From Nocardioides kongjuensis (GTDB taxonomy: Bacteria; Actinomycetota; Actinomycetes; Propionibacteriales; Nocardioidaceae), in assembly GCF_013409625.1 (NCBI RefSeq), contig NZ_JACCBF010000001.1:2049001-2113000 (forward strand): a stretch of DNA of 64,000 nucleotides, read 5' to 3'. Numbering within the stretch: position 1 is the stretch's first letter; the number at the start of each line of letters is the position of its first letter. A program made the translations under genes and the position numbers. Under the pieces are notes generated by a model. It ran no database searches. It had not been told where the DNA came from and was given only the letters and a program-made list of their open reading frames with translations. This document shows positions 26,001 through 33,860 of this stretch, piece after piece.

Positions 26001-27026
26001 GGTGTTGGCGGCGAGGGTGCTCCGGGTGACGGTGAGTGCGCCACCGGCGTAGAAGCCGCCGCCGACCATCGCGGTGTTGGTGCGTACGTCGGTGCCGGTG
26101 ACCGTCGCCGCGGCCCCGTTGGCGAGTGCACCGCCGAAGGTCGCGGTGTTGGCGGTCAGGGTGCTGCCGGTGACCGACGTGGCTGCGTTGCTGCTGTAGA
26201 TCGCGCCGCCGTAGCCGGTGTTGGCCGTCGGCGCCGCGGTGAGGACGGCGTTGTTGCGGAAGGTCGTGTTGCGCACCGTCAGCGGTCCGGCGCTGGCCAC
26301 GCCGCCGCCGACGGTGACGCTGGCGAAGCCCGCACCGTCGGCCTTGTTGTTCTCGACGGTGACGCCGTCGAGCAGGAGGGAACCGGCCGCCGCGACGTAG
26401 GCGCCGCCGCCCCAGCCGGTGGCGTTGCCGGAGGTCGCGGTCGCCTTGTTGCCCGCGATGCGGCCGCCGTACATCTCGAGGGAGCCGGAGTAGACGTAGA
26501 CGCCGGCACCCGCGATGGCGGTGCTGCTGGTGATCGCGACGTCGTAGGCCTTCACGGACGCGGTGACCACCGGCAGGGCACCGCCCGCGGCGTAGGTGCC
26601 GCCGGTCAGCGTCAGGTTGCGCAGCTCGACGTTGCCGCTGGTGTTGACGGCGAGCGCCCAGGTCGCGGAGCCGGTGCCGCCGCCCTGGAAGACGACGTTG
26701 GGACCGGTGCCGACGACCTTGACCTGCTTGGTCACGGCCGGGCGGTCCGTGTAGGTGCCGGGAGCGACGTTGACGGTGTCGCCGGCGGCCACGCCGGGCT
26801 TGGCCAGCACGCCGGTGAGCGTCGCGCAGGGGCTCGCGGCGCTCAGGCAGCTGCCGCTGTTGCTGCCGCCGGGTGCGACGAACCACGGTCCGGCGGCGCG
26901 TGCGGGCGACGCGGTGAGCACGCTGGCGAGGCCGGTGCCGAGGGCGAGCGTCACCAGCAACGAGGTGCGGCGGCGGCCCGGACGGGCGGCACGGGGCGCA
27001 CGGTGGCGCGGAGCAGGAGCCGACAT
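23085..27026 (-). CDS. large secreted beta-helix protein with putative-Ig repeats, 1313 aa
   Basis: An exported surface or matrix protein. The signal peptide (basic stretch, then SLLVTLALGTGLASVLTASP, cleavage near ARAAGP) is followed to about residue 750 by a right-handed parallel beta-helix with many short repeats of the NNTATxGGGVY kind, alternating STVSxNTA. From about 758 to 1205 there are five Ig-like repeats of the putative-Ig (He_PIG) kind, each containing PxGLxF...ITGTP. The last 100 residues form another Ig-like domain. No LPXTG or other anchor is seen. ATG 27026 is chosen over longer frames because it gives a clean signal peptide. It may bind polysaccharides or act as an adhesin (inference). 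Confidence 0.85.
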   Translation of the reverse strand: MSAPAPRHRAPRAARPGRRRTSLLVTLALGTGLASVLTASPARAAGPWFVAPGGSNSGSCLSAASPCATLTGVLAKPGVAAGDTVNVAPGTYTDRPAVTKQVKVVGTGPNVVFQGGGTGSATWALAVNTSGNVELRNLTLTGGTYAAGGALPVVTASVKAYDVAITSSTAIAGAGVYVYSGSLEMYGGRIAGNKATATSGNATGWGGGAYVAAAGSLLLDGVTVENNKADGAGFASVTVGGGVASAGPLTVRNTTFRNNAVLTAAPTANTGYGGAIYSSNAATSVTGSTLTANTATFGGALANGAAATVTGTDVRTNTAMVGGGFYAGGALTVTRSTLAANTATVNYGGGVYAVGPLALDDTDVTGNSAPTGGGGVYSAATTTTIRNGSTVSANTAQSGAGVWSAGNLTVRDSAITDNDASFQAGGLAVGTTGTGDTPVASLTDSVVSGNSAAVAGGGIVAVARTTVNLTRTRLADNSAAGGGGIVVANDARADLDHVVASGNVATSLGGGAVFSSGRTTVVDSTLADNQALWTSGSTTGLGGAIYTGGGTTTAVAAELTVRRSTLSGNHAHGGSAVVSYAPASGATSTTLIDTSTIADNVSTSTSGALLNGAHRLTVTGSTLTGNSAAAGGSGAVTTFATTDVGIAGSVLAGNTPKACNLALTSGGHNLAGAGDSGCGVVPGATDLGPLGDHGGPTATRVPGPGSALLDAISPSTSTGLTSAVTGDPVILCAPGAVDQRGEPRRAGARCDIGAVEAAQVAPQVDLPATLDLTVGSTVDQVLVTSTAGSPRPVITSAPLPAGLSLVDHHDGTASLTGTPTGPGGSFPVTVTATNEAGTDQGSVTIEVHQAPVLTGPTSLTYRVGTAGGPDQFHQSGGHPAATLAIADPLPDGLTFTPGAGGTGTLAGTPAAGTGGVHHLTVTGSNGTGPDATWPFTLSIEEAAAVSANDATVRAGSAVDLPVTSSGYPAPVVTATGLPAGLTFAGDAITGTPAAGSGGSYDVTLTAANGVGDDAVDHLRIVVEEAPSVVGPAAVRFVADASGSFEFAGGGYPAPTLGIVGDLPPGISLDVDSDGTATLHGTAPESAVGSYPVTVTATNGIGDDAALEVVVEVAPKVGIATTSLPQAAVGSAYEAFVTADGGAAPYTFTVTGGSLPAGLTLGTDGRISGTPSGAPGTATVEIQVADGGAPVSRARRTFQLSVTKGVSTIVAEPVVTTNALLATGTLRARLTGGLPAQPLAGQMVVFKGAANLTVCSAVTDADGVASCNLTLVSTVLTALRLGYRADYAGSASWLPSSGTGALLQVSVHAVVPTP

Positions 27027-27198
27027 GGGTGAGCCTCGCGGGGTCCGGCCGAGATGGGGAGCAGTGCGGCGGAGCGTAGCACCGGCACGGCGCGGCGCAC
27101 GGCCGAAATCGAGAACGCGTTCCTGCCCACTCCCGGGGCCGATTTTCGACAGCGCCCGCCGACCTGCGACACTGGACCGATCTATCCGAGGAGGAACC

Positions 27199-27273
27199 AT
27201 GGGCAAGACCGGCCGCAAGCGCCGCGCGCGCCGCAAGAAGGGCGCGAACCACGGCAAGCGCCCCAACAGCTGA
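27199..27273 (+). CDS. 50S ribosomal protein bL37, 24 aa
   Basis: A 24-residue, extremely basic protein: MGKTGRKRRARRKKGANHGK then RPNS. The C-terminal ANHGKRPN and the GRK-rich start match bL37, the small large-subunit protein found in mycobacterial ribosome structures, where it lies near the peptidyl-transferase region of 23S rRNA. A perfect GAGGAGG stands 5 nt before ATG 27199, and an intrinsic terminator follows. It is far below usual gene-calling limits. The open frame extends upstream to 26755, but the ribosome site fixes this start. Confidence 0.9.
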   Translation: MGKTGRKRRARRKKGANHGKRPNS

Positions 27274-27287
27274 GCGCACGCATCCGC

Positions 27288-27327
27288 CGAACCCCCGACC
27301 GCCAGGTACGGGGGTTCGACGCTTTTT
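27288..27327 (+). terminator. intrinsic terminator of the bL37 gene
   Basis: CGAACCCCCG and CGGGGGTTCG pair over 10 bases around an 11-nt loop and are followed by GACGC and TTTTT (27323-27327), 15 bases after the stop codon. Confidence 0.9.
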
Positions 27328-27380
27328 CACCGCCCCGCGGCGGTGCGAGCCTGCGAGCACCGGCGCGGACCGGGCGGGGA

Positions 27381-27551
27381 GGTCGAGTAGCGCCGCGGCT
27401 GAGCTTGCGAAGCCGCGAGGCGCGTATCGAGACCAGGCGAGGCGTCTCGATACGTCCTCGCCCAGGGGCTCGGACTACTCGACGACCTCAGGGGCGAGGC
27501 GTCTCGATACGCCGCTCGCTGGCGCTCGCAGCTGCTCGACGACCTCAGGGG
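27381..27551. repeat. intergenic REP-like composite repeat
   Basis: Two direct units of about 57 bp (27439-27494 and 27496-27551) share GAGGCGTCTCGATACG at one end and CTCGACGACCTCAGGGG at the other. A third, inverted unit precedes them (GGTCGAGTAG at 27381-27390 and CGTATCGAGACC at 27423-27434). The elements fill the 303-bp gap between the bL37 terminator and the end of the SDR gene, and they have no open reading frame. Confidence 0.75.
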
Positions 27552-27576
27552 TTCCTCGGGCTGCTCGGTGAGGGCC

Positions 27577-28404
27577 CTACTCCGGGCGCGGGAACTGCGA
27601 GCGCATGGCGAGGTCCCAGCCGCGGTCGCCCAGCACCTTGCGGGCCGCCATCGCGGCCGGCGCCGAGACCGTCACCGTGTAGCGCGCCTTGGGCCGGTCC
27701 TTGGTGAGCGCCTTCTCGATCACCTTCGCCACGGCCTCGGGCGGGCCGCCGAAGCGGGCCATCGGGCCGGCGTACGCCTGTGAGGTGGCGGCCTGGACCT
27801 GGGCGTTGAAGGCGGCGTACGGGCCCTCGCCCGTCGGCATGCCGGCGGCGACGGCCGCCTCGAAGTTGGTGGTGATCAGGCCCGGCTCGATGAGCACGAC
27901 CTCGATGCCGAAGCCGGAGACCTCGAAGCGCAGGGCGTCGGAGAGTGCCTCCACGGCGTACTTGCTGGCGTGGTAGGCGCCACCACCGGGGAAGGTGAGC
28001 CTGCCGCCCATCGACCCGATGTTGACGATCCGGCCGGAGCGCTGGGTGCGCATCGTGGGCAGGACCAGCTGGGTGAGCCGCAGGAGACCGAAGACGTTGG
28101 TCTCGAACTGGCGGCGGACGTCGTCGACGTCGAGGGACTCGAGCGCGCCGGACTGGCTGTAGCCGGCGTTGTTGACGAGGGCGTCGATCCGGCCGGTGGC
28201 CTCGGTGAGGGCCGCCACGGCGGCGGTCATGGATGCCTCGTCGGTGACGTCGAGGGCGAGGGTGTGGCAGCCCGCGGCGGCCAGGTCCGCGAGCGTCTCG
28301 GGACGACGGGCGCTCGCCCAGACGTCCCAGCCGGCGCCCGCGAGGCGGGTGGCCGTCGCGGCGCCGATCCCGGAGGAGCAGCCGGTGATGAGCACGGTCT
28401 TCAT
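27577..28404 (-). CDS. short-chain dehydrogenase/reductase, 275 aa
   Basis: A classical SDR oxidoreductase with the Rossmann motif TGCSSGIGAAT near the N terminus, NNAG at the end of beta-4, catalytic Ser in IVNIGSMGG and the YHASK motif (Tyr and Lys). The length fits the family, and the C-terminal extension (VTVSAPAAMAARKVLG) resembles SDRs annotated as ketoreductases or retinol-dehydrogenase-like. Substrate is unknown. It starts at ATG 28404, 25 bp after the anti-sigma gene on the same strand, and could be in the SigH regulon through read-through. Confidence 0.88.
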   Translation of the reverse strand: MKTVLITGCSSGIGAATATRLAGAGWDVWASARRPETLADLAAAGCHTLALDVTDEASMTAAVAALTEATGRIDALVNNAGYSQSGALESLDVDDVRRQFETNVFGLLRLTQLVLPTMRTQRSGRIVNIGSMGGRLTFPGGGAYHASKYAVEALSDALRFEVSGFGIEVVLIEPGLITTNFEAAVAAGMPTGEGPYAAFNAQVQAATSQAYAGPMARFGGPPEAVAKVIEKALTKDRPKARYTVTVSAPAAMAARKVLGDRGWDLAMRSQFPRPE

Positions 28405-28429
28405 GACCGGATCATCGCAGGGGTGCGGG

Positions 28430-28735
28430 TCAGCCCTCGGTGATGCGGACCTGGATCTGCTGGATCTGGATCCGGACACGCTCGCGCAGCTCGGCCGGCG
28501 CGGTCTCACCGCAGGAGCGGGCGACGACGGCCTTGACCGTTCGCTGGAGGTCGTAGCGCTCCAGACAGGGGCTGCAGGAGTCGATGTGGGCCCGGACCAC
28601 GGCACAGTCGCCGGCCTCGAGCTCGTTGTCGATCAACCGCACGATGCGCTCGAGGAAGTCGGCGCACTCGGCGTTGCTCGGGTCGTCCGACACGTGCACG
28701 TGCTCGTGGCCCGCGTGCGGGGTGGGCTCGGACAT
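28430..28735 (-). CDS. rshA: mycothiol-system zinc anti-sigma factor (RshA/RsrA), 101 aa
   Basis: A redox-sensing anti-sigma factor that holds SigH inactive until its zinc-ligated cysteines oxidise. The ZAS signature HIDSCSPC (HX3CX2C) is present, with a further Cys in NAECADFLERI and one in RSCGE. ATG 28735 overlaps the sigma stop codon by one base (TGATG); GTG 28738 is an alternative. Cotranscription with the sigma gene matches the sigH-rshA and sigR-rsrA loci of actinobacteria, where thiol stress frees the sigma factor. Confidence 0.93.
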   Translation of the reverse strand: MSEPTPHAGHEHVHVSDDPSNAECADFLERIVRLIDNELEAGDCAVVRAHIDSCSPCLERYDLQRTVKAVVARSCGETAPAELRERVRIQIQQIQVRITEG

Positions 28736-29397
28736 CACTTGCCTCCCTCGAGGGGTGCGTCGCCGCCGGAGCGGACGTAGTCGGAGAGCATGTCGCGCAG
28801 CTGGCGCCGTCCGCGGTGGAGGCGGGACATCACGGTCCCGATCGGGGTGTCCATGATCTCGGCGATCTCCTTGTAGGCGAAGCCCTCGACATCGGCGAGG
28901 TAGACCGCGAGCCGGAACTCCTCGGGGAGCCGCTGCAGCGCGTCCTTCACCTGGCTGTCGGGGAGGTGCTCCAGCGCCTCCATCTCCGCCGACTTGAGCC
29001 CGCTCGACGTGTGCGACTCCGCGCGCGCGAGCTGCCAGTCCTCGACGTCCCCCGTGTCGCCGGCGAGCGCCTGCTGCGGCTGGCGCTGCTTCTTGCGGTA
29101 GGAGTTGATGAAGGTGTTGGTCAGGATCCGGTACAGCCAGGCCTTCAGGTTGGTGCCGGGCTTGAACTGGTGGAACGCGGAGAACGCCTTGGCGAAGGTC
29201 TCCTGGACCAGGTCCTCTGCATCGGCCGGGTTGCGGGTCATCCGCATCGCGGCACCGTAGAGCTGGTCGAGGAAGGGCAGGGCGTCACGCTCGAAGCGTG
29301 CGGCCCGCTCCTCAGGGGTCTCCGACGCGACGTCGACGATGTCCTCGGGGTGGGAGGCGTCGGCGTCCAGGGACGAAAGATCGGAAATCTCGGTCAT
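28735..29397 (-). CDS. sigH: ECF sigma factor SigH/SigR, thiol-stress response, 220 aa
   Basis: An ECF sigma factor controlling thioredoxin, mycothiol and proteolysis genes. Region 2 has [20 protein letters not shown] and [10 protein letters not shown]. The [20 protein letters not shown] block and the region 4 stretch [20 protein letters not shown] are nearly identical to mycobacterial SigH. ATG 29397 gives the normal length. An in-frame ATG at 29451 would add 18 residues and lies directly after a SigH-type promoter, so a longer induced isoform is possible. Autoregulation is expected. Confidence 0.95.
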   Translation of the reverse strand: MTEISDLSSLDADASHPEDIVDVASETPEERAARFERDALPFLDQLYGAAMRMTRNPADAEDLVQETFAKAFSAFHQFKPGTNLKAWLYRILTNTFINSYRKKQRQPQQALAGDTGDVEDWQLARAESHTSSGLKSAEMEALEHLPDSQVKDALQRLPEEFRLAVYLADVEGFAYKEIAEIMDTPIGTVMSRLHRGRRQLRDMLSDYVRSGGDAPLEGGK

Positions 29398-29460
29398 CGC
29401 GTCCCAGACTACGGTGCTCCCGGTCCGGGGGCGCTCCAGCGTCGCGATCATGGAAGCCAG

Positions 29461-29487
29461 AACGCCACGGGTGCGGGACACATTCCC
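29461..29487 (-). promoter_or_regulatory. SigH/SigR-type promoter of sigH
   Basis: On the minus strand GGGAAT (complement of 29482-29487) is followed after 18 nt by GTT (complement of 29461-29463), matching the SigR/SigH consensus GGAAT-N18-GTT. The predicted transcription start is about 5 nt before an in-frame ATG at 29451 and about 55 nt before the usual start at 29397. Confidence 0.75.
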
Positions 29488-29494
29488 GCCCGCC

Positions 29495-30157
29495 TCAGCG
29501 GGCGCCGACGACCTCGCGCACGATCCACTCGAGCGTCGACTCGACGACGATGCCCATCGCCTCGGTCTCGGTGAGCGCTCCCCGCTTGGGCACGGCGAGG
29601 CCGTGGTCGGCTCCCGGCACGACCGCCAGGTCGGTGCGCCCGGGCAGCGGGTCGGGGAACTCCTCGGGCCGGCCGAACGGGTCCCGCTCCCCCTGCACGA
29701 CCAGGGTCGGCACCCCGGCTCCCGCCAGCTCGTCGAGGCGGGAGCGCTCGGGCCTGCCCGGCGGGTGCAGCGGGAACGAGAGGGCCAGGCACCCGGCGGC
29801 GCCGAGCTCCTCGGCCGTGCGGCACGCCGAGCGCGCGCCCGCGGAGCGGCCGCCGACGACCAGCGGGGTCCGGGCGCGCAGCGCCTTGGCGGCAGCGCGC
29901 AGGCCCACGTCGAGGGTGGCGGGCGCGCTGGCGACCTTGCGGCCCGCGCGGCGCCAGGGCTGCTCGAACCGGGCGACGGTGATCCCCTGGCCCGGCAGCT
30001 GGGCTGCCAGCGCCTCGAGGTCGCGGGCGTCGATGCCCCCGCCCGCACCGTGGCTGACGAGCAGGGTGGCCAGGGGCTTGCGGGCGCGGCGCAGGACGAG
30101 CCGGCCCTCGCCGTACGGCGTCTCGACCAGGCGCTCGTCGCTCGTCGGGGTGGTCAC
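29495..30157 (-). CDS. alpha/beta hydrolase of the KANL3/Tex30-like type, 220 aa
   Basis: A small alpha/beta hydrolase. Motifs are SHGAGGG (oxyanion region), [10 protein letters not shown] with the nucleophile Ser, then [10 protein letters not shown] (Asp) and PGADHGLAV (His). These match the bacterial dienelactone-hydrolase-like family whose biological substrate is unknown. GTG 30157 overlaps the upstream SRAP stop codon (GTGA), so it is translationally coupled to the DNA-crosslink gene. Transcription then runs toward the sigH promoter. Confidence 0.85.
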   Translation of the reverse strand: MTTPTSDERLVETPYGEGRLVLRRARKPLATLLVSHGAGGGIDARDLEALAAQLPGQGITVARFEQPWRRAGRKVASAPATLDVGLRAAAKALRARTPLVVGGRSAGARSACRTAEELGAAGCLALSFPLHPPGRPERSRLDELAGAGVPTLVVQGERDPFGRPEEFPDPLPGRTDLAVVPGADHGLAVPKRGALTETEAMGIVVESTLEWIVREVVGAR

Positions 30158-30954
30158 AGCAGGGTCCCCTGTCCGTCGTCCTCGGGCTCGCCGGAGTCGG
30201 CGAACGGGATCGGCTCGACCAGCTCGGGACCGTTGTTGGCGACGTTGCCGACGGCCGTCGAGACGGGGTAGGCCGTCAGGCCCGTCTGCTGCGCGGGCCT
30301 CAGCTGCTGCAGCAGGGCAGGCAGGTCGCCCGCCGGGGTGCGCGGGTCGAGCCACTCGTGGCGCCGCTCCGGCTCGACGAGCAACGGCATGCGGTCGTGG
30401 ATCCGGCCGAGGTCGTCGGTGGCCTCGGTGGTGAGGATGGTGCAGGTCCAGCGGAACCTGTCCTCGGCGTCCTCGGGCTTCGACGGGTCGCGCCAGATCT
30501 CGTAGAGCCCGGCCATCGCCAGGCTGGAGCCGTCGCCGGAGGTGATGAAGAAGGGCTGCTTCCTCGCCTTGCCCTTCGCGGTCTTCTGCTGGGTCTCGTA
30601 CCACTCGAAGTAGCCGTCGGCCGGCACGATGCAGCGGCGGGCCGCGAACGCCTTGCGGAAGGCGGGCTTCTCGGCGACCGTCTCCATCCGCGCGTTGATC
30701 ATCCGGCTGCCGATGCCGGCGTCCTTGGCCCACGACGGGACCAGGCCCCACCGCAGGGCGCGGAGCTGGCGGGTCGGCTCGTCGGCCCTGTGGCCGTCGG
30801 CGTCGCGGGAGGCGCGCTCCAGGACGGCGTACACCTCGTCGGTCGGTGCGACGTTCCAGGACGGCGGGATGGCGCGTTCGAGGCGCGGGTCGAGCACCTC
30901 GAACTCCTCCGCGAGGTCCTCCGGGCTCCGGCTGGAGGCGTAGCGGCCGCACAT
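30154..30954 (-). CDS. SRAP (YedK/HMCES) abasic-site crosslinking protein, 266 aa
   Basis: Covalently traps abasic sites in single-stranded DNA through an N-terminal cysteine. The catalytic Cys2 is visible in MCGRYA, and the other conserved pieces are RMINARMETVAEKPAFR, CIVPADGYFEWYE (active Glu) and IHDRMPLLV (His). The length is typical. The ATG follows TAGATT (complement of 30962-30967) by 7 nt with no ribosome site, so translation is probably leaderless. In mycobacteria the homologous gene also lies beside aroA. Confidence 0.93.
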   Translation of the reverse strand: MCGRYASSRSPEDLAEEFEVLDPRLERAIPPSWNVAPTDEVYAVLERASRDADGHRADEPTRQLRALRWGLVPSWAKDAGIGSRMINARMETVAEKPAFRKAFAARRCIVPADGYFEWYETQQKTAKGKARKQPFFITSGDGSSLAMAGLYEIWRDPSKPEDAEDRFRWTCTILTTEATDDLGRIHDRMPLLVEPERRHEWLDPRTPAGDLPALLQQLRPAQQTGLTAYPVSTAVGNVANNGPELVEPIPFADSGEPEDDGQGTLL

Positions 30955-31004
30955 GGCCGTCAATCTATCGGTCTGGTCGGACAGGTCCGGGGTACCGAGC
31001 GGCC

Positions 31005-31517
31005 ATGACCCTGAGCAGACTGATCGCCCGGCCGCTGCTGGCGTCGTACTTCCTCGCGAACGGCGCCCTGGACCTGCGTGAGGCTCCCGCGCTGGCCGCC
31101 CAGGCGGCGCCGGTGACCGAGACCCTCGCCCCGGCGCTGGACAACGCGACGCCGGACAGCGTGTCGGTCCCGCGCGACCCGGTGCTGTGGGTGCGGGCCA
31201 GCGGCGCGGCACAGGTCGTCGCCGGGCTGGCGCTGGCGACGGGGCACTTCCCGCGGCTGTCGGCCGCGGTGCTGGGCGGGACGCTGGTGCCCTCGACCGC
31301 GGCGCGGTACCGGTTCTGGGAGGCGACCGACAAGGAGCAGCGGCGCGAGCAGCTGGTCCACTTCGTGAAGAACACCGCCCTCGCCGGGGGGCTGCTCATC
31401 GCGGCCCTCGACACGGCCGGGAAGCCGGGGCTTGCCTGGCGGGCCCGGCACGCCACGCACGACGCCCGGCGCGAGGCAGCGCTGGTGGGCGCTCGGGTGA
31501 GGGCTCGGGTCTCCTAG
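31005..31517 (+). CDS. DoxX-family membrane protein, 170 aa
   Basis: A four-helix membrane protein of the DoxX family. The first segment begins RLIARPLLASYFLANGALDL, the typical DoxX start with an R-P-L-L-A pattern; a second hydrophobic segment is near VVAGLALATGHFPRLSAAVL and a third near AGGLLIAALDTAG. In mycobacteria DoxX associates with SodA and SseA in detoxification; here no sod gene is adjacent, so that role is untested. It is divergent from the SRAP gene, and its TAG stop doubles as part of the aroA -10 box. Confidence 0.85.
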   Translation: MTLSRLIARPLLASYFLANGALDLREAPALAAQAAPVTETLAPALDNATPDSVSVPRDPVLWVRASGAAQVVAGLALATGHFPRLSAAVLGGTLVPSTAARYRFWEATDKEQRREQLVHFVKNTALAGGLLIAALDTAGKPGLAWRARHATHDARREAALVGARVRARVS

Positions 31518-31520
31518 ACT
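31515..31520 (+). promoter_or_regulatory. -10-like TAGACT of aroA overlapping the DoxX stop
   Basis: TAGACT fits TANNNT and ends 10 nt before ATG 31531. Its TAG is the stop codon of the DoxX gene. The message would have a leader of only a few bases. Confidence 0.45.
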
Positions 31521-31530
31521 CGGTCGGGAG

Positions 31531-32829
31531 ATGACGACTCCCGCCACGCACGCCGACCCCTGGCCCGCGCCCACCACCACCGGGCCCCTCGACGCGACGG
31601 TGACGCTGCCGGGCAGCAAGTCGCTGACCAACCGGGCGCTCGTGCTCGCCGCGCTGGCGGACGGGCCCTCGGTCGTGCGCCGGGCGCTGCGCTCGCGCGA
31701 CACCCTGCTGATGGCGCAGGCGCTGACCGCGCTGGGGGCACCGGTCGACACGTCCGGCGAGGACTGGACGGTGACACCGCTCGACGGTTCGGTGCCCGGC
31801 GACCGCGCGAGCGTGGACTGCGGCCTGGCCGGGACGGTGATGAGGTTCGTGCCGCCGGCCGCCGGGCTGGTGCGCGGCGAGGTCGCCTTCGACGGCGACG
31901 AGCACATGCGCAAGCGGCCCGTCGGTGAGATCCTCGCCGCCCTGCGCGGCCTCGGGATGGCGATCGACGACAGCGACGGTGCACTGCCGTTCACCGTGCA
32001 CGGCACCGGATCGGTGCCGGGCGGGACGGTCGTGATCGACGCGTCGGCGTCGTCGCAGTTCGTGTCGGCCCTGCTGCTCGCGGGCGCACGGTTCGACGCG
32101 GGTGTCGACGTACGCCACGACGGCCAGCCGATCCCCTCGCTGCCCCACATCGAGATGACGATCGCCATGCTGCGCGACCGCGGTGTCGCGGTCGACGACG
32201 GCGACGCCGACCGCTGGGCAGTGGCGCCCGGACCGATCGCGGCCCACGACGAGGCGATCGAGCCCGACCTGTCCAACGCAGCGCCCTTCCTGGCGCTGGC
32301 CGCCGTCTCCGGCGGCACGGTGGTCGTGCGCGACTGGCCGACCGCGACCACGCAGGCGGGTGACGCGCTGCGCGACCTGCTGGCGCGGATGGGCTGCACG
32401 GTCTCGCGGGTCCCGGAGGGCCTGCAGGTGAGTGGTCCGGCCGACGGCTGGCGCGGGCTGCAGGGACTCGAGGCCGACCTGCACGACGTCGGCGAGCTCG
32501 CGCCCGCGATCGCCGCGCTCTGCGCACTCGCCCAGACCCCGTCCCAGCTCACCGGCATCGCCCACATCCGCGGTCACGAGACCGACCGGCTGACGGCGCT
32601 CGCCCGCGAGCTCGGTGCGCTCGGCGCCGACGTCGACGAGCACCCGGACGGGCTGTCCTTGCGACCGGCGAGGCTGTCGGGCGGGGTGTTCCACACCTAC
32701 GCCGACCACCGGATGGCCCACGCCGGCGTCATCGTCGGCGCCGCCGTGCCCGGCGTCCTGGTCGAGAACGTCGCGACCACCAGCAAGACGTTCCCCGACT
32801 TCGCCGGCTTCTGGTCCGGGCTGTTCTGA
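31531..32829 (+). CDS. aroA: 3-phosphoshikimate 1-carboxyvinyltransferase (EPSP synthase), 432 aa
   Basis: Sixth step of the shikimate pathway, joining PEP and shikimate-3-phosphate. Motifs are GSKSLTNRAL at the N terminus, LAGTVMRFVPP, ASASSQFVSALLLAG (S3P binding), the central EPDLSNAAPFLA (catalytic Asp), RGHETDRL, and the C-terminal TYADHRMAHAG. The length fits. The short N-terminal extension (about 18 residues) is usual in actinobacteria. It is followed 9 bp later by rsgA, a pairing also found in mycobacteria. Confidence 0.96.
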   Translation: MTTPATHADPWPAPTTTGPLDATVTLPGSKSLTNRALVLAALADGPSVVRRALRSRDTLLMAQALTALGAPVDTSGEDWTVTPLDGSVPGDRASVDCGLAGTVMRFVPPAAGLVRGEVAFDGDEHMRKRPVGEILAALRGLGMAIDDSDGALPFTVHGTGSVPGGTVVIDASASSQFVSALLLAGARFDAGVDVRHDGQPIPSLPHIEMTIAMLRDRGVAVDDGDADRWAVAPGPIAAHDEAIEPDLSNAAPFLALAAVSGGTVVVRDWPTATTQAGDALRDLLARMGCTVSRVPEGLQVSGPADGWRGLQGLEADLHDVGELAPAIAALCALAQTPSQLTGIAHIRGHETDRLTALARELGALGADVDEHPDGLSLRPARLSGGVFHTYADHRMAHAGVIVGAAVPGVLVENVATTSKTFPDFAGFWSGLF

Positions 32830-32838
32830 GGTCGCCTG

Positions 32839-33840
32839 ATGCCGCGGTACGACGAGCACGACGTCGAGCACTACGAGCGCCCGCGTCGTCGTACCCGGCC
32901 CCGGACCAAGGAGCGCCCGGCGCACGAGGACGCCGTCGAGGGCCTCGTCGTCACCGTCGACCGCGGCCGGTTCACGCTGCTCATCGACGACCGCACCGTG
33001 ATGGCCATGAAGGCCCGCCCGCTGGGCCGCAAGGGCGTGGTCGTCGGCGACCGGGTCCGGGTGGTCGGGGACGTGTCCGGCGCCGACGGCTCGCTCGCAC
33101 GGATCGTCGAGGTGCTCGAGCGCAGCAGCACGCTACGTCGTACGGCTGACGACGACGACCCGGTGGAGCGCGTCATCGTCGCCAACGTCACCCAGCTCGT
33201 CATCGTCACCGCCCTCGCCGACCCCGAGCCGCGGCCGCGGTGGATCGACCGGGCGCTGGTGGCGGCGTACGACGGCGGGATGGCGCCGCTGCTCTGCCTC
33301 ACGAAGGCGGACCTGGAGGACCCCGAGACACTGCTGGCGACGTACCGCTCACTCGGGGTGCCGTGGGAGGTGACCCGCCGCGACGCCGACCGCACCATCA
33401 TCGGCCTGGACGCGCTGCACGGCCGGCTGCGCGGCGAGACCAGCGTGCTGATCGGGCACAGCGGTGTGGGGAAGTCCACGCTCGTCAACGCGCTGGTCCC
33501 CGACGCGCGGCGCGAGACCGGGCACGTGAACGCGGTGACCGGTCAGGGCCGGCACACGTCGACGTCCGCACTCATGCTGCCGCTGGCCGACGGTGACGGC
33601 TGGATCATCGACACCCCCGGCATCCGCTCGTTCGGGCTCGCGCACGTCCAGCCCGAGCACCTGATCGAGGCGTTCCCCGACCTCGACGAGATGACCGAGG
33701 ACTGCCCCCGCGGCTGCACCCACGGCGACGACGAGCCGGAGTGCGGGCTCGACGAGGCGGTCGCGGCCGGCGAGGCCGACCCCGAGCGGGTGGCGTCCTT
33801 CCGACGGCTGCTCGCCGCGCGCTCGGTCACCGACTACTGA
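32839..33840 (+). CDS. rsgA: ribosome small-subunit-dependent GTPase RsgA, 333 aa
   Basis: A circularly permuted GTPase that helps mature the 30S subunit. An N-terminal OB domain (about 35-100) is followed by the permuted G motifs TKAD (G4), then GHSGVGKST (G1), and DTPG (G3). The C-terminal zinc region CPRGCTHGDDEPECGL holds Cys and His ligands. The N-terminal 30 residues are Arg-rich. GAGG precedes ATG 32839. It is in an operon with aroA. Confidence 0.95.
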   Translation: MPRYDEHDVEHYERPRRRTRPRTKERPAHEDAVEGLVVTVDRGRFTLLIDDRTVMAMKARPLGRKGVVVGDRVRVVGDVSGADGSLARIVEVLERSSTLRRTADDDDPVERVIVANVTQLVIVTALADPEPRPRWIDRALVAAYDGGMAPLLCLTKADLEDPETLLATYRSLGVPWEVTRRDADRTIIGLDALHGRLRGETSVLIGHSGVGKSTLVNALVPDARRETGHVNAVTGQGRHTSTSALMLPLADGDGWIIDTPGIRSFGLAHVQPEHLIEAFPDLDEMTEDCPRGCTHGDDEPECGLDEAVAAGEADPERVASFRRLLAARSVTDY

Positions 33841-33860
33841 CCCGTCGAGGCCCGGGTGGA

